A stretch of DNA of 5,843 nucleotides from a bacterium (GTDB taxonomy: Bacteria; Chlamydiota; Chlamydiia; Chlamydiales; 2-12-FULL-49-11). Of the stretch, positions 1 to 5,843 are shown in pieces (the stretch's first letter is position 1; each line of letters starts with the position of its first letter). Both the position numbers and the translations under genes were made by a program. Where the stretch lies: NCBI GenBank assembly GCA_022600215.1, contig JAHZKV010000116.1, positions 1 to 5,843 of the forward strand. The letters run 5' to 3'. The notes beneath the pieces are model-generated. The model saw only the letters and a list, made by a program, of their open reading frames with translations. It had not been told where the DNA came from and ran no database searches.

Positions 1-120
1 ATGCGCGCTGGATCTTTGCAGAGATCTTTTTTTAAGAGCTCTAATCTACTTTGGGGTATAGCATTTATTGGGATCTTTGCTGCAGCTTTTTTCCTGATTA
101 AGCTGCTTGGAATATTTTAA
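1..120 (+). CDS. Short membrane-anchored ORF or 3' end of an upstream gene
   Basis: An open frame of 39 codons begins with ATG at the first base of the window and ends in TAA at 118-120. I do not recognise the product. The first 16 or so residues are polar and basic (two Arg, one Lys, several Ser). Residues about 17-39 are strongly hydrophobic, with one Lys near residue 34, and read as a single transmembrane helix running to the C-terminus. That would suit a tail-anchored or very small inner-membrane protein. Because the ATG is the very first base, its ribosome-binding site cannot be seen, and the frame may continue upstream; then this would be the C-terminal membrane helix of a longer protein. 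It points the same way as the kinase-like gene 56 bases downstream. Reality as coding sequence is moderately likely; function is unknown. Confidence 0.4.
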   Translation: MRAGSLQRSFFKSSNLLWGIAFIGIFAAAFFLIKLLGIF

Positions 121-149
121 TAGACTTGCTGGTCTAATTATCCTATATT
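121..149 (+). promoter_or_regulatory. Candidate sigma-70-type promoter for the Pkn1-like gene
   Basis: TAGACT at 121-126 matches the -35 consensus at 4 of 6 positions. TATATT at 144-149 matches the -10 consensus at 5 of 6, and the spacer is 17 bases. Transcription would start near 156, leaving a leader of about 20 bases that contains the Shine-Dalgarno. The -35 sits inside a small inverted repeat (TAGAC at 121-125 and GTCTA at 132-136). AT-rich DNA yields such matches by chance, so this is only a candidate. Confidence 0.35.
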
Positions 150-163
150 AATAACCGTTAATT

Positions 164-170
164 GGTGAGG
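164..170 (+). promoter_or_regulatory. Shine-Dalgarno that fixes the Pkn1-like start
   Basis: GGTGAGG lies 6 bases before the ATG at 177. This supports ATG 177 over the in-frame TTG at 162, which would put the Shine-Dalgarno inside the coding region and add five residues (MVRLF) before the kinase domain. Confidence 0.7.
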
Positions 171-176
171 CTATTT

Positions 177-2234
177 ATGGAAGGAAAAGATGTTGGTGAT
201 TTTGAAATCAAAAGAATTATTGGGGAAGGCTCTTTAGGCCCTGTCTATTTGGCAGAGCATAAATTTATTAAAAAGCTTTTTGCCCTTAAGTTTTTACCGC
301 ACCATCTGCTAGAAAAAGAGGGCTTTAAAAGTAAGTTTTCTGAAGAAATTGCTAAAATTGCTGCATTGGATCATGAGAATATTGCCCTTGTACATAATGT
401 ATCTTCCCATGAAGATGGACTCTTCATTGTTTCTGACTTTGTTCCATACAAAGCGCCTCTATCCATGAATCTTGCTAGTTATTTGACCACTCGTAGTGAA
501 AGGCTTTCAGAAGAAGAGATTTTGGAGATTTTGAAGCAAGTAGCCTTTGCTCTTGATTACATCCACAGTCAATCGGTGCTATCGGAGCCAATCTTCCATG
601 GGAGCTTAAAGCTTACCAATATTTTGCTCGCAGAAAAAAAGGAGGGTGGATATTTTGTAAAGCTTACCGATACTGGGCTTGCTCATATTTTAGGGCAAAA
701 CTTTATGCTCTCGCATATGGTCTCTTCTCTATCAAACTCTTTTGGTACGAAGAGTGAATTGCAGCAAAAACAAAGTTTTAGGCAAATGTTTGCCTTTTTG
801 GCACCTGAGCAGCGCTTTGCAGATGATATAGAAGCTACCTATAAAGCCGATGTGTATGCTTTTGGTGTTTTGACCTATTTCTTATTGATGGGGTACCTTC
901 CAGAAGGAAATTATGCAATGCCAAGTTCTGTATATAAGAATACAGCAGTAGATTGGGATAGAATTGTCACCTCTACTATGAAACAACTTCCAGGGGATAG
1001 GCCAGATAATCTAATTGAATTAATGAAAAGCACCTCCCCAATGGTTAGTTTAGACGAGGTAAATGTTCCAACAGGTGCCTCTGCCTATACTTTTGCTGCA
1101 AAACCTTATGAAGAAAGCCCTGAGGTGAAAAAAGAAGAGCTTGTCTATGTTGCTGCGGAAACTCCACAAGAGGCTAAAATTCTTGCAGAAGAAAAATTGA
1201 CTCCACCTGCTCCAGTTGCTCAGGAAGAACTTCCTCCTTCATCTTCTTCGGTAAACACGCAAACAATACCTTCTGTTGACGAAAGCATGGTCTCGATAGA
1301 TCAGTTAGAACAAAGTCTTATTGGTCAAATGGCAAAAACGGTAAAAGCAAAGCCAATGTCTATGTCCGCCTCCTTGCAAGAGAAAAAAGTAGAACAACCG
1401 AAAGAGGGGCGTGCAAAAGAATTTGTGAAAGACCCAACGCTTATTTTTAAAAAAGAGAAGTACGTGGGGGCTTATAAGCAAGAAAAGGTAGATACAGAGG
1501 GGATTAAGCCTCTTATTAGTGATACCATTTTAGTAGAAGGTGGGGAGTATGACAGAGGAAGTAATATTGGAGCTCGTGATGAAAAACCTCGCCATCGTGT
1601 AAAGCTTGATCCTTTTGAAATTGATATTCATCCAGTGACCAATGAGCAGTTTTTACGTTTCCTACTGGTAATGGAAGGAGAAAAAGACAATCTTAACCAT
1701 GATACGATTTTGCTCAAAGAATCTCGTATTAAAAGACATGGTGGAGAGATTACCATTGAAACAGGCTATGCAAAGCATCCTGTGGTTGGAGTAAGCTATT
1801 ATGGAGCGAAGGCCTATGCTAAGTGGGCAGGAAAGCGCTTGCCCACAGAAGCAGAATGGGAAGCGGCAGCTTCCATGGGGAATGCAAAAAATATTTTTCC
1901 TTTTGGAGAAGAGGTGGAAAGATCTCAGGCGAACTTTTTCAGCTCTGATACTACCCCTGTAATGAGTTATCCACCATCCAAAAATGGTCTTTTTGACATG
2001 GTTGGAAATGTGTATGAGTGGTGCTCAGATTGGTATGACTATAGCTACTATGAGACATCAGAGATTGAGCCAGATAATCCACCTGGACCAAAGCAGGGAG
2101 TGTACCGTGTTTTGCGTGGTGGTTGTTGGAAGAGTTTGATTGATGATATGCGTTGTTCACACCGGTTTAGAAATAATCCTGGTACAATGAACAAAACATA
2201 CGGTTTTCGTTGTGTGTCATCCATTAATAAATAA
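177..2234 (+). CDS. pkn1: Pkn1-like protein: Ser/Thr kinase-like domain fused to an FGE/SUMF1-like domain
   Basis: A 685-residue protein read from ATG 177. The kinase-like domain spans about 8-288: glycine loop GEGSLG (16-21), ATP-anchoring Lys38 in FALKF, Glu56/57 as the likely helix-C Glu, catalytic loop HGSLKLTN (141-148), metal-binding Asp165 in DTG, APE (209-211), DVYAFG (225-230) and the late conserved Arg275. The catalytic Asp of HRD is replaced by Ser143, so phosphotransfer may be weak or absent. A Pro/Glu/Ser-rich linker (about 290-445) follows, with no transmembrane helix. The C-terminal FGE-like domain (about 448-682) shows PVTNEQF, RLPTEAEWE, MVGNVYEWCSDWY, RVLRGG and a final GFR. 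The Cys pair used by true FGE is not in place, so it is probably a structural or binding module. There is no signal peptide. The kinase-FGE fusion is the known chlamydial Pkn1 architecture, hence the symbol; orthology was not tested by alignment. Substrate and partner are unknown. Confidence 0.85.
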   Translation: MEGKDVGDFEIKRIIGEGSLGPVYLAEHKFIKKLFALKFLPHHLLEKEGFKSKFSEEIAKIAALDHENIALVHNVSSHEDGLFIVSDFVPYKAPLSMNLASYLTTRSERLSEEEILEILKQVAFALDYIHSQSVLSEPIFHGSLKLTNILLAEKKEGGYFVKLTDTGLAHILGQNFMLSHMVSSLSNSFGTKSELQQKQSFRQMFAFLAPEQRFADDIEATYKADVYAFGVLTYFLLMGYLPEGNYAMPSSVYKNTAVDWDRIVTSTMKQLPGDRPDNLIELMKSTSPMVSLDEVNVPTGASAYTFAAKPYEESPEVKKEELVYVAAETPQEAKILAEEKLTPPAPVAQEELPPSSSSVNTQTIPSVDESMVSIDQLEQSLIGQMAKTVKAKPMSMSASLQEKKVEQPKEGRAKEFVKDPTLIFKKEKYVGAYKQEKVDTEGIKPLISDTILVEGGEYDRGSNIGARDEKPRHRVKLDPFEIDIHPVTNEQFLRFLLVMEGEKDNLNHDTILLKESRIKRHGGEITIETGYAKHPVVGVSYYGAKAYAKWAGKRLPTEAEWEAAASMGNAKNIFPFGEEVERSQANFFSSDTTPVMSYPPSKNGLFDMVGNVYEWCSDWYDYSYYETSEIEPDNPPGPKQGVYRVLRGGCWKSLIDDMRCSHRFRNNPGTMNKTYGFRCVSSINK

Positions 2235-2275
2235 ATTTATTGATAGAGATTAGCTTTTTATGTTACTAACAGCAT

Positions 2276-4147
2276 ATGAAAGATAAGATTTCCCAGATAG
2301 ATCGTGGCGCCATGAAACGAGTTCTTAACTTGTTTGATGTGTTTGCCATTGGATATGGAGACATGGGATCCTCCATTTATTATGCATTAGGTATTACAGC
2401 TTTTTTTGCTTTGGGAGCGACTCCAATTGCTCTTTTGATGGCAGGGGGGGTATTTATTTGTACAGCTCTTACCTATGCAGAGATGACCTCCGTTTTTTTA
2501 GAATCAGGCGGAAGTGCTACCTACACAAGAAAGGCATTCAATGATTTTGTCTCTTTCATTGCGGGATGGGGATTATTGCTTGATTTTATAGTGACCATTG
2601 CAATTTCTAGTTTTGCTGTGGCTCCCTACCTATCTTATTTCTTTCCTATATTGATGGAAGTGGAAGCCAAGGTATTGCTCAGCTGCTTTTTGATCGTGGT
2701 GCTTTTATTTCTCAATATTCGTGGAATTAAAGGCTCTACTGGAATATCGGTAGTACTCACTTCTATTACTATCTTAACTCAATTAGTAATCATTATATTT
2801 GCAGTTTTTACTGTGGTGAATTTCCCAAAATTTATTGAGCATTTACGAATAAATGGTACGGACATCTTATGGTCACCTACCTGGGAGCATTTTTTCCACG
2901 GGGTGGCGATGGCGATGGTGGCGTATACAGGGATTGAGTCCATGGCCCAGCTATCTTCAGAAGCAAAGAATCCATCAAAGACTATTCCTCGCGCAATTAT
3001 GCTTGCGATGGCAATTCTTATCTTCATGTACCTTGGGATTTCTTTAGTAGCGTTGTCTGTCCTTACACCAGAGGTGTTGAGTACACAATACCTAGATGAC
3101 CCTATTTCTGGGATTGTAGCGCATCTTCCCTATTTAGGGGGGGTACTTGGTCCTTGGATAGGAGTGCTTGCTGCCGTAATTTTATTAGTTGCTGCAAATG
3201 CTGGTTTGATTGGATCTTCGCGTCTTGCTTTTAATATGGGTGAGTATTTCCAGCTTCCTAGGGTATTTTATAAGCTCCACAAGAAAAAGCAAACGCCGTA
3301 TATATCCCTTTGCTTTTTTGCCTTTTGTGCCATGATTATTTTGGTGGTAAGTAGAGGCCAGCTTGCTTTTTTAGCAGATCTGTATAATTTTGGTGCGATG
3401 CTTGCATTCTTTTGTGCTCATACCTCATTGATTATCCATAGAATTAAGTTCCCAGACATGGAAAGACCTTTCAGAATAAAGGGCTGTCTGCCTTTTGGAA
3501 AGGTAAGGATTCCTATCACTGCCATCATTGGAGCTCTTTGTACCTTTGGTGTATGGTTGCTTGTAGTATTTACTAAACCATATGGAAGAGTGCTTGGATT
3601 TACCTGGATTGGTCTTGGTTTAATCATGTACTTTGCCTACCGTCGTAAACGAAGAATTTCTGCTTTTGGACAAGTAGAAATTGAAAAGATTAAGATTTCT
3701 GGCCTTAGTGATATTCCTGTTAAATCTATTTTGATTCCTACAAGAGGACACCTTGGCTCGGAAACGATTCAAGTAGGTTGTAGGGTTGCTAAGATGTTTA
3801 ATGCAAAGGTGACAGTAGTACACGTAATTGAAGTGCCTCTCACCATTCCATTATCCGTACCACTTGCAAAAAGAGAGGAATATTCCTCTCAGATCTTAAA
3901 AAAAGCACAAGCAATAGCTTTAGATGCGGAGGTAGAAATCGAACTTCGATCTCTTCATGCAAGATCGCCTTTGAAGGCTATTAAAGAAATAGCAGATACA
4001 ACAGAGTATGATCTTTTGATCCTTGGGGCGATGGTAAGTAAGAATATTGGACCGCTTGCGCAAAGCTTGATGAGGTCTATCATCAATTGTCGTGTATGGG
4101 TAATTGGTAGTTTTTGTGTGGAAGATAGTCCTATTCAGAGGGATTAG
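2276..4147 (+). CDS. APC-superfamily amino-acid permease with C-terminal UspA domain
   Basis: A 623-residue inner-membrane protein, probably a cation- or proton-coupled amino-acid transporter; the substrate cannot be read from sequence. Residues about 17-455 carry roughly 12 hydrophobic segments. The first has the family's unwound-helix motif (GYGDMGSSIYYALG, 26-39). The sixth has the signature AYTGIESMAQLSSEAKNP (216-233). A basic loop (RRKRR, 456-460) leads to a cytoplasmic UspA-like domain at about 482-612 (KSILIPTR, VTVVHVIEV, DLLILGAM). APC-UspA fusions are known in bacteria and archaea, where the Usp part is thought to be regulatory. Here the usual adenine-contacting Asp after ILIPT is Arg490 and the glycine-rich phosphate loop is degenerate, so nucleotide binding is doubtful. 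ATG 2276 has no clear Shine-Dalgarno; Met13 (2312) is an alternative start that still keeps the first helix. The gene lies 41 bases after the Pkn1-like gene and may be cotranscribed with it. Its end overlaps the oppF end by 4 bases on the opposite strand. Confidence 0.88.
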   Translation: MKDKISQIDRGAMKRVLNLFDVFAIGYGDMGSSIYYALGITAFFALGATPIALLMAGGVFICTALTYAEMTSVFLESGGSATYTRKAFNDFVSFIAGWGLLLDFIVTIAISSFAVAPYLSYFFPILMEVEAKVLLSCFLIVVLLFLNIRGIKGSTGISVVLTSITILTQLVIIIFAVFTVVNFPKFIEHLRINGTDILWSPTWEHFFHGVAMAMVAYTGIESMAQLSSEAKNPSKTIPRAIMLAMAILIFMYLGISLVALSVLTPEVLSTQYLDDPISGIVAHLPYLGGVLGPWIGVLAAVILLVAANAGLIGSSRLAFNMGEYFQLPRVFYKLHKKKQTPYISLCFFAFCAMIILVVSRGQLAFLADLYNFGAMLAFFCAHTSLIIHRIKFPDMERPFRIKGCLPFGKVRIPITAIIGALCTFGVWLLVVFTKPYGRVLGFTWIGLGLIMYFAYRRKRRISAFGQVEIEKIKISGLSDIPVKSILIPTRGHLGSETIQVGCRVAKMFNAKVTVVHVIEVPLTIPLSVPLAKREEYSSQILKKAQAIALDAEVEIELRSLHARSPLKAIKEIADTTEYDLLILGAMVSKNIGPLAQSLMRSIINCRVWVIGSFCVEDSPIQRD

Positions 4148-5166
4148 GGTGTATCAGTAGAGCAAAGGCTTTTGTGTTCAAATGTTGCAGGAAGACCTTT
4201 TTTCTCTAACCTATGGCATTTTAGATTTTTACTTTTACAAATTTCTAGATAAGGGCATTTCTTGACGCTTTGGTGTGATTCGATGGTATGTTTTAGTTGT
4301 GTAATAGAGTGTTGTAAATTCTCCACATAGTTTTGTAGCAACGGGCTTGCTACTTCAAGAGGTTCAGAAGGGATAACCTTTTCTTCCTCTTTTGCCTCGT
4401 AGTCAATATATACCTTCTTTCCAAATTCAGGGATGCAGCTTAAAAGTTTTTGGGTAAAAGGGTGAAGGGGTGTGGTAAAAATAGCTTCTATGCTCCCTGT
4501 TTCTACAATTTGTCCCTTGTACATAACCAAGCAGCGATCAGAGATATTTCTTACCAAGCTTAAGTCGTGCGAGATGAAGAGGAGGGAAAGGGAGAGGGCC
4601 TCTTTTAAATCTTTAAGAAGATTAATAATAGATGCTTGAACCGATACATCAAGAGCATGGGTTGGTTCATCACAAATGACAAGCTTTGGTTTAGGAGCAA
4701 GGGCTCTTGCTATACTTATTCGTTGTCTTTCTCCACCACTTAATTCATGAGGGTAGCGGTACTTGTAGTGTTTTGGAAGGGATACTTGCTCAAGAAGTTC
4801 TTCTACTCGTTCTTTACGCTCTTTTTGAGAGCCTATCTTATAGACGATTAAAGGTTCTTCGATAATTTCTTCAATGGTCATTCTAGGGTTTAAGGAACTA
4901 TATGGATCTTGGAAGATCATTTGTACTTCTTTCCGGGAGAGTTTTTCTTGCCCTTTATATAAAATGGTGCCACTTTTTTTCTTTAGTAATCGGAGAATTG
5001 CCCATGCGACAGATGTCTTTCCACAGCCACTTTCCCCGACAAGTGCTACTGTCTCCCCTTTATAAATGGTTAAAGAGAGATCTTGCACTGCAAGAAAAGA
5101 ATCACCCCCTTTTTTATGGGAGATACAAAGATTTTTTATTTCAAGGAGAGGGGTGTTGGTGGGCAT
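4144..5166 (-). CDS. oppF: Oligopeptide/dipeptide ABC transporter ATP-binding protein, OppF/DppF type
   Basis: A 340-residue cytoplasmic ATPase that, with an OppD-type partner, would power peptide import through an OppBC-type channel. All nucleotide-binding motifs are present: Walker A GESGCGKT (44-51), Q-loop Gln86 in MIFQDPYSSLNP, signature LSGGERQ (142-148), Walker B LVICDE with catalytic Glu167, D-loop ALD (171-173, preceded by an unusual His170 where Ser is common), and switch His200. The peptide-transporter extension starts near HPFTQKLL (235-242). Four cysteines (304, 310, 317, 335; CX5CX6CX17C) fit the metal or Fe-S cluster motif of this family. Residues about 276-298 form a heptad-repeat helix in place of the usual short Pro/Gly-rich stretch. 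ATG 5166 is preferred because it places the protein directly before LLEIKNL and has AAGAGG just upstream. A TTG at 5202, also preceded by AGAGG, would add 12 residues. The start overlaps the end of the OppD-type gene by 31 bases, implying coupled translation in one operon. Confidence 0.9.
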   Translation of the reverse strand: MPTNTPLLEIKNLCISHKKGGDSFLAVQDLSLTIYKGETVALVGESGCGKTSVAWAILRLLKKKSGTILYKGQEKLSRKEVQMIFQDPYSSLNPRMTIEEIIEEPLIVYKIGSQKERKERVEELLEQVSLPKHYKYRYPHELSGGERQRISIARALAPKPKLVICDEPTHALDVSVQASIINLLKDLKEALSLSLLFISHDLSLVRNISDRCLVMYKGQIVETGSIEAIFTTPLHPFTQKLLSCIPEFGKKVYIDYEAKEEEKVIPSEPLEVASPLLQNYVENLQHSITQLKHTIESHQSVKKCPYLEICKSKNLKCHRLEKKGLPATFEHKSLCSTDTP

Positions 5167-5843
5167 AGGACCTCTTGTTCTTGGTTTAATGGGAAGTGAC
5201 AAAGGTAACCTCTGTTTTCTTCCCAGGTGAGCTGTTTTGGGGTTACTTTACAGGTATCTTTTGCAAAAGAGCACTTGTGATAAAAAGGGCAGGCCCCTTC
5301 TATTTTATCTCGCAGTACCTTTATCACAGGAAGTCTGCTATTTGGATCGGTAACCATAGTTGGAATAGAGTCAATCAATCCTTTTGTATAAGGATGCTTT
5401 GGAGAAAAGCAAATGTCTTGTGTGTTTCCTTGTTCCATCACCCTCCCTTTGTACATTACGATTACCCGACTTGCAAATTGGGTAATGATGCTAAGGTCAT
5501 GGGTGATAAAGATAACGCTCATAGCAAGGTTTTTTTGGAGTTTTTTTAGTAAGATCAAAATGTCTTGCCCTACCGATACATCAAGAGCTGTAGTGATTTC
5601 ATCTGCGATAAAAACACGTGGATTGGGGGAAAGTGCGATAGCGATCATGACCCTTTGTCTCATGCCACCAGAAAGCTCATGAGGATAGCGGTGGTAGAGG
5701 CTTTTTGCATCAGAGAGTTCTACGGTATGAAGTAGTTCTATAGCTTTTTCATATCTTTTAGCAGAGGTATAGTTTGGGAAGTGAAGGCGCAAAGTTTCAT
5801 CAATTTGCGCGCCAATGGTGGCAGTAGGATTTAAATAGACCAT
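5136..5843 (-). CDS. oppD: Oligopeptide/dipeptide ABC transporter ATP-binding protein, OppD/DppD type (5' end cut by window)
   Basis: The C-terminal 235 residues of a peptide-transporter ATPase; OppD proteins usually run to about 320-340 residues. The visible part opens inside the Q-loop (MVYLNPTATIGAQI aligns with the family's MTSLNPxxTIGEQI), so the Met at the window edge is an internal residue. The start codon and Walker A must lie beyond 5843. Seen here (window numbering) are signature LSGGMRQR (57-64), Walker B VFIADE (77-82) with the following Pro replaced by Ile83, D-loop ALD (86-88), switch His115, and the peptide-family region HPYTKGLIDSIP (150-161). Four cysteines at 185, 191, 198 and 215 (CX5CX6CX16C) match the C-terminal cluster also found in the neighbouring OppF. 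LSGGMRQR is typical of the D subunit and LSGGERQR of the F subunit, so the two genes form the expected D-F pair. If the Met at 5843 really were a start, the product would lack its ATP-binding P-loop. Confidence 0.88.
   Translation of the reverse strand: MVYLNPTATIGAQIDETLRLHFPNYTSAKRYEKAIELLHTVELSDAKSLYHRYPHELSGGMRQRVMIAIALSPNPRVFIADEITTALDVSVGQDILILLKKLQKNLAMSVIFITHDLSIITQFASRVIVMYKGRVMEQGNTQDICFSPKHPYTKGLIDSIPTMVTDPNSRLPVIKVLRDKIEGACPFYHKCSFAKDTCKVTPKQLTWEENRGYLCHFPLNQEQEVLCPPTPLSLK
5171..5176 (-). promoter_or_regulatory. Shine-Dalgarno for oppF inside the oppD coding region
   Basis: On the minus strand AAGAGG ends four bases before the ATG at 5166, inside the 3' part of the OppD-type gene. 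Ribosomes finishing oppD at 5136 would reload close by, consistent with coupled translation of the two ATPases. A second AGAGG (5209-5213) sits 6 bases before the TTG at 5202, so a longer minor form cannot be excluded. Confidence 0.5.

Noticed and set aside
635..641. A AAA AAG slippery heptamer in frame within the kinase-like domain, followed by GGAGGG.
   Set aside because: The -1 frame closes about 110 bases later without a recognisable domain, and no clear downstream stem was found; Glu-Lys-Lys runs make this motif by chance.
2115..2234. Possible variable region of a diversity-generating retroelement, since the FGE/C-type-lectin fold is a common target.
   Set aside because: No reverse transcriptase, template-repeat copy or accessory gene is visible in the window, and the terminal codons are not enriched in AAY-type variable positions.
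2230..2241. Perfect 12-base palindrome AATAAATTTATT across the end of the Pkn1-like gene.
   Set aside because: It is purely AT with no loop, so it makes no stable hairpin, and palindromes of this kind are expected by chance in AT-rich DNA.
2240..2264. TTGATA (2240-2245) as a -35 for the permease, with TATGTT (2259-2264) as -10.
   Set aside because: The spacer is only 13 bases, and the start site would fall almost at the start codon; no better -10 at 16-18 bases was found.
2260..2286. Eight-codon mini-ORF (MLLTAYER) overlapping the permease start, a possible leader peptide.
   Set aside because: It has no well-placed Shine-Dalgarno, no regulatory codon run and no attenuator hairpin nearby.
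4191..4208. AGG-AAGA-CCT followed by a T-run, downstream of the permease on the plus strand, as a terminator.
   Set aside because: The stem is only three base pairs, and it lies inside oppF coding sequence on the other strand.
4640..5588. Identical 17-base segment at 4640-4656 and 5572-5588, a possible direct repeat.
   Set aside because: Both copies encode the conserved ALDVSV segment after Walker B in paralogous ATPases; motif conservation explains it.
4874..5682. Plus-strand open frames opposite the two ATPase genes, and minus-strand frames opposite the kinase-like and permease genes.
   Set aside because: They lie wholly inside well-supported genes, show no recognisable domain and have compositions typical of antisense shadows.
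5841..5843. Met at the window edge as a genuine oppD start, making a short ATPase without Walker A.
   Set aside because: The Met aligns with a conserved internal Q-loop residue, and the edge cuts there; truncation by the window is the simpler reading, though a broken gene cannot be excluded without the next bases.

Overview
The window looks like a piece of a chlamydial chromosome (phylum Chlamydiota), probably of the environmental, amoeba- or arthropod-associated kind. Three things point there. The first large gene has the two-part architecture of chlamydial Pkn1: an N-terminal Ser/Thr kinase-like domain and a C-terminal formylglycine-generating-enzyme (FGE/SUMF1)-like domain. The DNA is AT-rich with AT-rich codon use. 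The remaining genes are amino-acid and peptide uptake functions, as expected in a nutrient scavenger. The assignment rests on architecture alone; genus and species cannot be read from the sequence.

Layout, left to right. Bases 1-120 hold a short reading frame ending in one hydrophobic helix; it may be a tiny membrane protein or the tail of a gene that starts outside the window. A short gap (121-176) carries a plausible sigma-70-type promoter and a strong Shine-Dalgarno. The Pkn1-like gene (177-2234, +) follows. After 41 bases comes a 623-residue APC-superfamily amino-acid permease with a C-terminal universal-stress-protein (UspA) domain (2276-4147, +). Two peptide ABC transporter ATPase genes run the other way: an OppF/DppF-type gene (4144-5166, -) and, upstream of it in transcription, an OppD/DppD-type gene (5136-5843, -) cut by the right window edge. 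The two ATPase genes overlap by 31 bases, and the permease and oppF meet tail to tail with a 4-base overlap, so there is no intergenic terminator between the convergent units.

Functionally, the right half is nitrogen and amino-acid acquisition: free amino acids through the permease and oligopeptides through an Opp/Dpp importer, whose binding protein and channel subunits are not in view. The left half is a signalling-type protein with no visible link to transport beyond position. No mobile element, tRNA, rRNA, CRISPR array or phage gene was seen, and no complete undescribed system is apparent. The most interesting points are at residue level. The Pkn1-like protein lacks the catalytic HRD aspartate (HGS instead) and the FGE cysteine pair, the permease's UspA domain has lost its nucleotide-binding residues, and the OppF C-terminus carries an unusual heptad-repeat segment next to a four-cysteine cluster.
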